Shown in pieces: positions 1 through 5,872 of a DNA stretch of 14,681 nt (position 1 is its first letter; each line of letters begins with the position of its first letter). The notes under the pieces are model-generated. The model searched no databases, had not been told where the DNA came from, and saw only the letters and a list, made by a program, of their open reading frames with translations. The position numbers and the translations under genes were made by a program. Origin of the DNA: an uncultured Desulfuromonadales bacterium (GTDB lineage: Bacteria; Desulfobacterota; Desulfuromonadia; Desulfuromonadales; Geopsychrobacteraceae); the NCBI GenBank assembly GCA_945787295.1, contig CALZHQ010000090.1:1-14681 (forward strand). The letters run 5' to 3'.

Positions 1-48
1 CCGCCGATGGAAGAGCGGATTCGTCGTTTGGAAGGGATGCAGATTTAA
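1..48 (+). CDS. C-terminal tail of probable HtpX-type M48 metalloprotease (partial)
   Basis: Only the last 15 codons and the TAA (46-48) of a gene entering from the left are present. The peptide reads PPMEERIRRLEGMQI. This resembles the extreme C-terminus of HtpX/M48 membrane zinc proteases, which commonly end in H-P-P-x-E-E-R-I-x-R-L; that resemblance is recalled family knowledge, not an alignment. The stop codon directly abuts the TTG start of rsmB, so the genes are probably co-transcribed and translationally coupled. With so few residues, another protein with the same tail cannot be excluded. Confidence 0.55.
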   Translation, partial: PPMEERIRRLEGMQI

Positions 49-1407
49 TTGTCATCGCGTCCTGACGACAGCCCGCGCCGGGCTGCTTATGAAATTCTAC
101 TGCGGGTCGATGCCGGTTCTTTTTCCGATCTGGTACTCGATACGGTCCTCCGGCGTTCTTCGCTTGATGCGCGTGACCGCGGGCTGGTCACCGAGCTGGT
201 TTACGGGGTTCTGCGACTGCGCGGGCGGATCGACTTCGCTCTGGAGCAATTCTGTACCCAACAGTTAAAACGCCTGCAGCCGGAAGTGCTGCGTTTGCTG
301 CGCCTCGGGGCATACCAGCTCCTTGAACTGGATCGGGTGCCGGCCCATGCGGCGGTCAATTCGACGGTTGAGCTGGCTCGTGAGCTGGAACTGGACCAGG
401 CAACCGGATTTCTCAATGGTGTGCTCCGCTCCCTGGAGAGGGGGAAGGCTGAAATCGCATGGCCGCCTCCGGAAAATATCCGCCGCTATCTGCAGCATGT
501 CTGCAGCATGCCGGTCTGGTTGACCAAGGAGCTGATGCGGCTGTTGCCGAATGCCGAGGCGCGAGCCTTGGGCGAAGCGCTGACGTTGGCGGCTCCCCAA
601 ACCTTGCGGGTCAACACCTTGAAAACCAGTCGCGAAAAGTTTCTTGCCGAACTTGAGTATGCCGGTTTTCAGGCCCACGCCTGTCATTTTTCTCCTGAAG
701 GCATCATCATTGACCAGCGAGCCGAAGCACGCTTGCCAGGAGATGCTGAAGGCTTATACCAGATACAGGATGAGGCGAGTATGCTGATCGCTCATCTGCT
801 CGATGTCCGGCCGGAGCAGATGATTCTCGACTGTTGCGCCGCCCCCGGCGGCAAGACGACTCATATCGCCGCTCTGACTGAAAGTCAGGCGAAAATTGTT
901 GCGCTGGATAAATATCCCCAGCGAATTGAGTTGATCGTGCAAGGTGCTCAGCGACTTGGGTGCAGCAATATCTCCGCGAAAGAATGGGACCTGACCGAGC
1001 CCCCTGCGTTTCTCGCAGAGCAGAGCTTCGATCGGGTCCTGCTCGATGCGCCCTGCAGCGGTCTGGGGGTGTTGCGGCGCAATCCGGAAAGCCGCTGGAA
1101 CAAGTCGGCGGTCAATATCCGTGAACTGGCGCAGCTGCAGCAGGAGATCCTGTTTCATGTCGCGCCGCTGGTCAAGCCGGGTGGTATGCTGCTCTATTCG
1201 GTCTGCAGTTTCGCGCTGGCGGAAACTGATCAGCAGGTCGAGGGTTTTCTCGCCGCCCACCCGCAGTTCGCACTGGAGGATCTGCGTGAGCAGAGCCGGA
1301 GCGAATGGTTGGAGCTGTTCACCGAGCAGGGCACCATGCGCAGCTACCCACATCGGCATGCAGGTATGGATGCCTTTTTTGCCGCGCGTTTCCGTCGACT
1401 CGACTAA
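49..1407 (+). CDS. rsmB: 16S rRNA (cytosine-C5-)-methyltransferase RsmB (Sun/Fmu)
   Basis: This SAM-dependent RNA methyltransferase makes m5C (position 967 in E. coli 16S rRNA) during 30S assembly in the cytosol. The 452-residue protein has the usual family length and order: an N-terminal NusB-like helical domain (about 1-135), then a Rossmann methyltransferase domain. The SAM-binding motif DCCAAPGGKTTH lies at 261-272. The motif IV D-A-P-C-S-G lies at 333-338 with Cys336, and the motif VI Y-S-V-C-S lies at 383-387 with Cys386. These are the two cysteines used for product release and nucleophilic attack in m5C enzymes. The start is TTG, immediately after the upstream stop, with GAAGGG about 12 nt upstream; no in-frame ATG lies nearby. 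The rsmB-rpe order supports the call. Confidence 0.95.
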   Translation: MSSRPDDSPRRAAYEILLRVDAGSFSDLVLDTVLRRSSLDARDRGLVTELVYGVLRLRGRIDFALEQFCTQQLKRLQPEVLRLLRLGAYQLLELDRVPAHAAVNSTVELARELELDQATGFLNGVLRSLERGKAEIAWPPPENIRRYLQHVCSMPVWLTKELMRLLPNAEARALGEALTLAAPQTLRVNTLKTSREKFLAELEYAGFQAHACHFSPEGIIIDQRAEARLPGDAEGLYQIQDEASMLIAHLLDVRPEQMILDCCAAPGGKTTHIAALTESQAKIVALDKYPQRIELIVQGAQRLGCSNISAKEWDLTEPPAFLAEQSFDRVLLDAPCSGLGVLRRNPESRWNKSAVNIRELAQLQQEILFHVAPLVKPGGMLLYSVCSFALAETDQQVEGFLAAHPQFALEDLREQSRSEWLELFTEQGTMRSYPHRHAGMDAFFAARFRRLD

Positions 1408-1422
1408 AATAATAGGAGCGCC

Positions 1423-1458
1423 GTGGTTGGTGCTTATTTCCCGGAGTTGTTGCCATGA
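1423..1458 (+). CDS. Possible 11-codon leader ORF overlapping the rpe start
   Basis: A GTG at 1423 follows AGGAG (1414-1418) by 4 nt and opens a frame encoding [11 protein letters not shown] (initiator would be Met). It ends at TGA 1456-1458, overlapping the rpe ATG (1455-1457) in the arrangement ATGA. This would allow translational coupling into rpe. The spacing is short, and rpe has its own GGAG, so the peptide may not be made. No function is claimed. Confidence 0.2.
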   Translation: MVGAYFPELLP

Positions 1459-2120
1459 TCAAAATTGCCCCGTCAATCCTCTCGGCAGATTTCGCCAGGC
1501 TGGGTGACGAAATTAAGGCTATCGATGCCGGTGGTGCCGATTACGTCCATGTCGATGTTATGGATGGTCACTTTGTGCCGAATATCACCATCGGCCCGCT
1601 GATTGTCGCTGCCATCCGGCCGGTTACCCAGCTGCCCCTCGATGTGCATCTGATGATTGAAAATCCTGATCTTTACATCCCCGATTTCGCCAAAGCGGGC
1701 GCCGATATCATCGTCGTGCATGCCGAGGCGGCAACCCACCTGCACCGTTCCATTCAGCTGATCAAGTCGCTCGGCAAGAAGGCCGGGGTCTCGCTCAACC
1801 CGGCGACTCCGCTTTCGGCGCTGGAGATGGTGCTGCCCGATATCGACCTGGCACTGCTGATGACGGTCAATCCAGGTTTCGGCGGCCAGTCATTCATCGA
1901 AAATTGTCTGCCGAAGATCTCAGCGTTACGCAAGATGATCGATAGTCTCGGCAAGCCGATTGAGCTTGAGGTCGATGGCGGGGTGAAGATCGATAATATT
2001 GAGCAGATTGCTGCCGCCGGCGCCGATGTTTTTGTCGCCGGTAGTGCGGTTTTCAGCACTGATGACTACGCCGCGACCATCGGCCGGTTGAAGAAGAACG
2101 GCCAGGCCGGACAGGGCTGA
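1455..2120 (+). CDS. rpe: Ribulose-phosphate 3-epimerase
   Basis: It interconverts D-ribulose 5-phosphate and D-xylulose 5-phosphate in the cytosolic pentose phosphate pathway. The 221-residue length is typical of this TIM-barrel family. Family motifs are intact: the N-terminal I-A-P-S-I-L-S, H32-V-D34-V-M-D-G-H (metal His and catalytic Asp), H65 in D-V-H-L-M, the phosphate-loop region [10 protein letters not shown] (136-145), and E-V-D174-G-G (second catalytic Asp). The ATG has GGAG (1443-1446) 8 nt upstream. The gene follows rsmB by 47 nt and overlaps the next gene by one base (TGATG), so it sits inside an operon. Confidence 0.96.
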   Translation: MIKIAPSILSADFARLGDEIKAIDAGGADYVHVDVMDGHFVPNITIGPLIVAAIRPVTQLPLDVHLMIENPDLYIPDFAKAGADIIVVHAEAATHLHRSIQLIKSLGKKAGVSLNPATPLSALEMVLPDIDLALLMTVNPGFGGQSFIENCLPKISALRKMIDSLGKPIELEVDGGVKIDNIEQIAAAGADVFVAGSAVFSTDDYAATIGRLKKNGQAGQG

Positions 2121-2704
2121 TGGCTCCGTTGCAGAAAATATCGACCCAGCTGGCCGGCTATCCGGCCAAGCCGATGGAGCGGAGGGAGTTGCGACCCGCG
2201 GCCGTGTTGGTGCCGCTGTTTTTGCGAGAAGGGCAACCCTGGGTGCTGTTTACCCGTCGTACCGAGCATCTGAAAAACCATGCTGGTGAAATCTCATTCC
2301 CGGGTGGCGGGGCAGAAAGCCAGGATGTCGATTTCTGGCAGACGGCTCTGCGGGAAACCGAAGAAGAGGTCGGAATCCGGGCCGCAGAAGTCAATCGGCT
2401 CGGGCAGCTGGACGATTTCCATTCGGTTTACGGCTACCGGGTCAAGGTCTGTGTCGGCAGCTATCGGAACAATTACCCTTATCAGATCGACAGCTTTGAA
2501 ATTGCCGATTTGATCGAGTTGCCGCTAAAGCGGCTGAGTGATCCTGCCATATATCATCAGGAGGATTGGCAGCACAAGGGGCGGATGTTCCCGGTCGATT
2601 TTTATCAGCTTGACGGGCATAACATCTGGGGGATGACGGCAGCGATTCTTAGACAGTTGTTGGCGCGGCTTGAACCGCTTTTACGGAATGATCTTGTCGT
2701 GTGA
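2120..2704 (+). CDS. NUDIX hydrolase, NudL-type CoA pyrophosphatase
   Basis: Predicted to cleave coenzyme A or its derivatives into 3',5'-ADP and phosphopantetheine, a Mg2+/Mn2+-dependent housekeeping step in CoA turnover. The 194-residue protein carries the CoA-pyrophosphatase (UPF0035-like) signature L-F-T-R-R-T-x-x-L-x-x-H-x-G-E-I-S-F-P-G-G (about 43-63). The NUDIX helix R-E-T-E-E-E-V-G-I follows at 78-86. As in NudL relatives, the upstream acidic residue of the NUDIX box is shifted compared with the canonical G-x5-E-x7 spacing. Translation begins at an ATG overlapping the rpe stop (TGATG); a second Met at residue 19 is a less likely start. The gene ends 7 nt from the convergent glutaredoxin stop. 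The exact substrate is inferred. Confidence 0.85.
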   Translation: MAPLQKISTQLAGYPAKPMERRELRPAAVLVPLFLREGQPWVLFTRRTEHLKNHAGEISFPGGGAESQDVDFWQTALRETEEEVGIRAAEVNRLGQLDDFHSVYGYRVKVCVGSYRNNYPYQIDSFEIADLIELPLKRLSDPAIYHQEDWQHKGRMFPVDFYQLDGHNIWGMTAAILRQLLARLEPLLRNDLVV

Positions 2705-2711
2705 GACTGTT

Positions 2712-2975
2712 TCAGTAGCTCGGCTGAAGGAGCAGTGGGTCGAGTTCGCCCTGCTCATCGAGGGCAAACAGCTCATCGCAGCCGCCGATGAAGCGGGTGC
2801 CGATAAAAATCTGTGGGACCGTAGATTTTCCCGAGCGCTGGCGCATTTCATCTTCAAGGGCCATGTCGTTGGTGACATCGATTTTTTTGAAAGTAACACC
2901 TTTGATGTTGAGGAGTTCGATGGCGCGATGACAGTAGGGGCAGTAGTTTTTACTATAGATATGAATTTTCGGCAT
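2712..2975 (-). CDS. grxC: Glutaredoxin 3 (GrxC-type dithiol glutaredoxin)
   Basis: A small cytosolic thiol-disulfide oxidoreductase that uses glutathione or an equivalent thiol. The 87-residue length is normal. The dithiol active site C12-P-Y-C15 follows the first beta strand (K-I-H-I-Y-S-K-N-Y). The cis-proline motif T-V-P is at 52-54 and the glutathione-binding G-G-C-D-E-L at 64-69. The chosen ATG has AGGAGA about 7 nt upstream. An in-frame extension of ten residues upstream lacks both an SD and similarity to the family. The gene is transcribed toward nudL and away from the lipoprotein gene. Confidence 0.93.
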   Translation of the reverse strand: MPKIHIYSKNYCPYCHRAIELLNIKGVTFKKIDVTNDMALEDEMRQRSGKSTVPQIFIGTRFIGGCDELFALDEQGELDPLLLQPSY

Positions 2976-3029
2976 GGGACTTCTCCTGCAAAATCTAATC
3001 GGCAATCGAACTGGAGCCGAAGGTCAGAC

Positions 3030-3057
3030 AGTTTAGCCGATATCTGTGTCGCTGCAA
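3030..3057 (-). promoter_or_regulatory. Candidate sigma70 promoter for the glutaredoxin gene
   Basis: On the minus strand, TTGCAG (3057-3052) and TAAACT (3035-3030) are separated by 16 nt, about 55 nt upstream of the glutaredoxin ATG. Each hexamer matches consensus only partly, so this is a weak prediction. Confidence 0.3.
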
Positions 3058-3085
3058 GCTGTTTTGGGGAATAAAAAAAAGTTTT

Positions 3086-3120
3086 TTGCTTTCGTTTTTC
3101 TGCTGCCAACTAATGTTAGT
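3086..3120 (+). promoter_or_regulatory. Candidate promoter with palindromic -10 region for the lipoprotein gene
   Basis: TTGCTT (3086-3091) and ACTAAT (3109-3114) are 17 nt apart, placing the likely transcript start just before the ribosome binding site. The -10 lies in the perfect 12-nt palindrome ACTAATGTTAGT (3109-3120), which could be an operator half-site pair or chance. Hexamer matches are partial. Confidence 0.25.
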
Positions 3121-3135
3121 CGCGGAGGTTTGAAG

Positions 3136-3546
3136 ATGCGCATTATTATTTCTGTTTTCGTGATGCTGTTGCTTATGTTGCCGGCCTGTGCCGGAAAATT
3201 CGATACCGGTCCCGGGTTTGAAGCTTTTGGCAATCATTTTAGTGAAGCGATGCGCTGGAAGGATTTTGCCGGCGCGGCAGGTTATCTGCAGAATGATGTC
3301 CGTGGTCAGTTCAAAGATCTGTTTCCCGAGGATGATGATCTGCATATTGTTGAAAGTCAAATTGCCGGTGTTGATATAGATGCTCAGGACGGGTCGGTTG
3401 TCGCTGATTATCGGCTGGAGTATTATCGTCTGCCATCAACGCGGGTCAAGAAATGGCAATGGGCTCAGCGCTGGGAAATGTATCAGCCGCAAGGGATAAA
3501 AAAGAGTGTCTGGCAGATCATCAACGCTCCTCCACCGCTTCTTTAA
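3136..3546 (+). CDS. Small predicted lipoprotein of unknown function
   Basis: I do not recognise a named family. The 136-residue product starts with M-R followed by a hydrophobic segment (3-17) that ends in L-P-A-C at 15-18, consistent with a short lipoprotein signal peptide and a lipidated Cys18; secretion by signal peptidase I is the alternative. The mature part is mildly acidic and mixed alpha/beta. It contains an early F-x-x-A-M-R-W-K-D-F-x-x-A-A-x-Y-L segment, resembling small periplasmic domains of deltaproteobacteria that bear one copy of an NTF2-like or DUF fold; this is only an impression. GGAGG (3124-3128) lies 7 nt before the ATG. An in-frame upstream ATG at 3046 lacks an SD and would bury the signal peptide. 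The gene stands alone between glutaredoxin and sfrB. Confidence 0.75.
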   Translation: MRIIISVFVMLLLMLPACAGKFDTGPGFEAFGNHFSEAMRWKDFAGAAGYLQNDVRGQFKDLFPEDDDLHIVESQIAGVDIDAQDGSVVADYRLEYYRLPSTRVKKWQWAQRWEMYQPQGIKKSVWQIINAPPPLL

Positions 3547-3659
3547 AGGCAACGGTTTCATTCGCGACTTCTCAAGCTAACAAATTGTTTTTCCTTGAAT
3601 TTAAGTCTGATTTTCATGGCACCACTGCTGAAAAAATAGCCTTGATTTAAGGCCCCCGT

Positions 3660-3688
3660 TTGTGGTATCTACCTGCATACTGTATACG
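3660..3688 (+). promoter_or_regulatory. Candidate promoter for sfrBA
   Basis: TTGTGG (3660-3665) and TATACG (3683-3688) are 17 nt apart; the -10 sits in the small dyad ATAC-T-GTAT. Another possible pair is TTGATT (3642-3647) with TATCTA (3666-3671). Either would give a leader of roughly 100 nt that includes both hairpins. Partial consensus only. Confidence 0.25.
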
Positions 3689-3728
3689 ATTTAGAGGCAT
3701 AAAAACAGCCAGAACATCGGATGATTCT

Positions 3729-3770
3729 CCCCGTTTGCGGGGTTCACGGCCTTCCTCTTTGGGGAAGGTC
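3729..3770 (+). promoter_or_regulatory. Tandem hairpins in the sfrB 5' leader
   Basis: Hairpin 1 pairs CCCCG (3729-3733) with CGGGG (3738-3742) around a TTTG loop. Hairpin 2 pairs GGCCTTCC (3748-3755) with GGAAGGTC (3763-3770), 8 bp including one G-U, around a 7-nt loop. They sit 13 nt before the sfrB ribosome binding site GGAGG (3784-3788). No T-tract follows, so they are not a simple terminator; an mRNA-stabilising or regulatory leader structure is possible. I do not recognise a known riboswitch. Confidence 0.45.
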
Positions 3771-3793
3771 GAAGCAGGTCATAGGAGGCCGGT

Positions 3794-5800
3794 TTGTCAC
3801 AGGTTGCTTTTTCCAGCTGGGGAAGACAGGTTATCGATAATCGGCAGGGTGGCGATGCGGAAGTACTGCCGATTACGTTTGGTAGCGAAAAAGAGATTGC
3901 CGCATTCATGGGGTGGGACGGACTGATCCTGAAGGATCCCAATGTTGATGTGGTGGCAATGGCTGCCGAGTATGCCAAGCGGGTTCAGGAAGATTACTGC
4001 TGTGCGAAATGCTCGCCGGGCAAAAAGGGCACCCGGGTTATGCAGGACACCCTGGCCCGAATTGTTAATGGTCACGGTGAAGAGCGGGATCTTGATACCC
4101 TGCTGAATATTGCCGAGCTGATGCAGAACTGTAAATGCACGCTCTGCCAGACCTCGGGAATTCCGGTTGCCGATACCGTCAAGCATTTCCGCGACGATTA
4201 TCTTGCCTATATCAGCGGCAACAAAAAAGAGAAGAAGGCGGTCGACTACAAGGTCAAGATGACCGCCCCCTGTCAGGATAAATGTCCTGCACATATCGAT
4301 ATCCCTTCTTACATTGAAGCGATCAAAGAGCGCCGCTTTGGCGAATCGCTGGAGATTATTCGCGAGAGTATGCCGCTGCCGGCAGTTTGCGGCCGGGTTT
4401 GTCCGCATCCCTGTGAGACTGCCTGCCGCCGCGCCAATGTCGACGATTCGGTCAATATCATGGTGCTCAAGCGGACCGCGTCCGACTACGAGTGGCAGCA
4501 TGATTTAAAGCCGCCGATGCAGCCGAAGCCGAAAAAAGACAAAACCATCGCTATCGTCGGTGCCGGGCCTGCCGGGCTGGCCGCCGCCTACTACCTGGCT
4601 CTCGAAGGCTACCCCTGCACCATCTATGAAGCCCTGCCGGAAGGTTTTGGCGGTGGCATGATCGCGGTCGGCATCCCCGCTTACCGGATGCCGCGTCACA
4701 TCCTGCAGCGTGATATCGACATTATCGCTTCCATGGGCGTTGAGATCATCTACGACACCAACGTCGGCACCGATATCAGCCTGATGGAACTGAAAGAAAA
4801 GTTTGATGCTGTTCTGGTCGCGCCTGGTGCTCACAAGTCGAAGCCGGCGGGCATCGAGGGTGAGAACGAGGGCTACAATGGTTTCCTCGCCGGTGGTATC
4901 GAGTTCCTGCGCGATGCCTACATGGGCAAGCCGACCGGCATGGGCAAGAAGGTCTGTGTGGTCGGTGGTGGTAACACCGCGATCGACTGTGTCCGTGTCG
5001 CTCTGCGCGAAGGTGCCGAGGATTCAGTGTTGCTCTATCGCCGGACCCGGAAAGAAATGCCAGCAGATGTCTGGGAAGTCGACGGAGCCGACGAGGAAGG
5101 CGTCCAGTTTGAATTTCTGGTCCTACCGAAGAGGATCATCGTTGATGACAAGCGGCAGGTCACCGGCGTTGAGTGTGTCCGCATGGAACTGGGCGAGCCG
5201 GACGATTCGGGCCGTCGCCGGCCGCAGCCGGTTGAGGGGAGCGAGTTCATTGTCGAGTGCGACACCCTGATCCCGGCCATCGGTCAGGATCCGGACCTTT
5301 CCTTCATCACCGAGGATACCGGTATCGGCATCACCCGTTGGAACACTGTCGTCACCAAGTTCGTGCCGCTGAAGAGTGAAGCCGGTCGTGACCTGAACGA
5401 TGACATGGGCAACCCGCTCTCCCGTGTGCTGATCACCGACATGGACGGTGTTTTCGCCTCCGGTGACGCCGAGATTGGCCCGCTGACCGTTGTCGCCTGC
5501 GTCGGTAATGCGCACCGTGCCGCCAAGGTCATTCAGCGTTATCTGGAAGAGGGTGAAGCCTACCTGACCGACGACGACTTCCACGAAGATCTGCTCAGTC
5601 ACATGGGCGTTTACGATAAGAACGAAGAGGTTCCCTGGCTTGATGCGGTAGAACGTTTCGACCAGCACGAGATTCATGGGGCGGCGCGCGCCAGCAAAGG
5701 GAATTACAACGAAGTTGAACTCGGCTTTAAAGATACAGAAGCGGTCAAGGAGGCAGAACGCTGCCTGCGTTGCTACCGCGTTTCGATGATCGCCGTTTAA
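3794..5800 (+). CDS. sfrB: SfrB-type NADPH oxidoreductase / soluble Fe(III) reductase beta subunit
   Basis: Predicted NADPH-oxidising flavoprotein subunit of the cytosolic SfrAB complex of Geobacter-type bacteria. Residues about 60-140 resemble the C-terminal Fe-S domain of NuoF, with C69, C70, C73, C113, C115 and C118. The third Cys of the NuoF C-x2-C-x2-C motif is Gly76 here. A GltD-like part follows. Its N-terminal Fe-S domain has C160, C164, C199, C203, C207 and C211. An FAD-binding G-A-G-P-A-G-L is at 256-262, an NAD(P)-binding G-G-G-N-T-A at 391-396, and Y-R-R (415-417), typical of an NADPH 2'-phosphate contact. The closing F-A-S-G-D is at 554-558. A C-terminal C-L-R-C pair (657, 660) could bind iron or be redox-active. 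The 668-residue chain starts at TTG with GGAGG 5 nt upstream. It is followed by sfrA in the same operon. Naming rests on architecture and gene pairing; whether the physiological acceptor is Fe(III) is doubtful even for the Geobacter enzyme. Confidence 0.8.
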   Translation: MSQVAFSSWGRQVIDNRQGGDAEVLPITFGSEKEIAAFMGWDGLILKDPNVDVVAMAAEYAKRVQEDYCCAKCSPGKKGTRVMQDTLARIVNGHGEERDLDTLLNIAELMQNCKCTLCQTSGIPVADTVKHFRDDYLAYISGNKKEKKAVDYKVKMTAPCQDKCPAHIDIPSYIEAIKERRFGESLEIIRESMPLPAVCGRVCPHPCETACRRANVDDSVNIMVLKRTASDYEWQHDLKPPMQPKPKKDKTIAIVGAGPAGLAAAYYLALEGYPCTIYEALPEGFGGGMIAVGIPAYRMPRHILQRDIDIIASMGVEIIYDTNVGTDISLMELKEKFDAVLVAPGAHKSKPAGIEGENEGYNGFLAGGIEFLRDAYMGKPTGMGKKVCVVGGGNTAIDCVRVALREGAEDSVLLYRRTRKEMPADVWEVDGADEEGVQFEFLVLPKRIIVDDKRQVTGVECVRMELGEPDDSGRRRPQPVEGSEFIVECDTLIPAIGQDPDLSFITEDTGIGITRWNTVVTKFVPLKSEAGRDLNDDMGNPLSRVLITDMDGVFASGDAEIGPLTVVACVGNAHRAAKVIQRYLEEGEAYLTDDDFHEDLLSHMGVYDKNEEVPWLDAVERFDQHEIHGAARASKGNYNEVELGFKDTEAVKEAERCLRCYRVSMIAV

Positions 5801-5820
5801 CAGCTAAATATGAACATAGA

Positions 5821-5851
5821 GACTGCACTGTTTTTGACGGATGGTGCAGTC
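5821..5851 (+). repeat. Intercistronic inverted repeat between sfrB and sfrA
   Basis: GACTGCAC (5821-5828) and GTGCAGTC (5844-5851) form a perfect 8-bp stem with a 15-nt loop. It lies 20 nt after the sfrB stop and 7 nt before the sfrA SD (GAGGTGA, 5859-5865). No T-tract follows. It may stabilise the upstream mRNA segment, mark a processing site, or be a protein-binding dyad. Confidence 0.6.
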
Positions 5852-5872
5852 GACATTCGAGGTGAATATAAT

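Larger units (their letters stand above)
3547..3793 (+). other. Intergenic leader region upstream of sfrB
   Basis: This 247-nt gap holds no convincing gene and no clear terminator for the lipoprotein gene; a 5-bp GCCTT/AAGGC hairpin at 3639-3653 lacks a T-tract. The right half contains the candidate sfrB promoter and two consecutive hairpins, listed separately. It is AT-rich on the left and GC-rich near the sfrB start. Confidence 0.6.

Noticed and set aside
754..1359. 201-codon open frame antisense to rsmB
   Set aside because: It covers the conserved methyltransferase domain on the other strand and shows no family features or SD.
3046..3135. N-terminal extension of the lipoprotein gene from the ATG at 3046
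   Set aside because: It would place 30 charged and mixed residues before the signal peptide and has no SD, whereas the ATG at 3136 has GGAGG at good spacing.
3617..3632. Sigma54 promoter starting with TGGCAC upstream of sfrB
   Set aside because: The -12 GC is not at the required distance; the bases there read GA.
3797..4501. 234-codon open frame antisense to sfrB
   Set aside because: It lies wholly over a well-supported gene and has no recognisable domain; typical GC-driven shadow.
3794..5800. Glutamate synthase small subunit (GltD)
   Set aside because: The protein is much longer, has an extra NuoF-like Fe-S domain at the N-terminus, and is paired with a NuoG/FdhA-like gene rather than gltB.
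5810..5872. Longer sfrA starting at the ATG at 5810
   Set aside because: No SD precedes it, the extra 21 residues run through the inverted repeat, and the ferredoxin domain begins naturally at the 5873 ATG, which has GAGGTGA 7 nt upstream.
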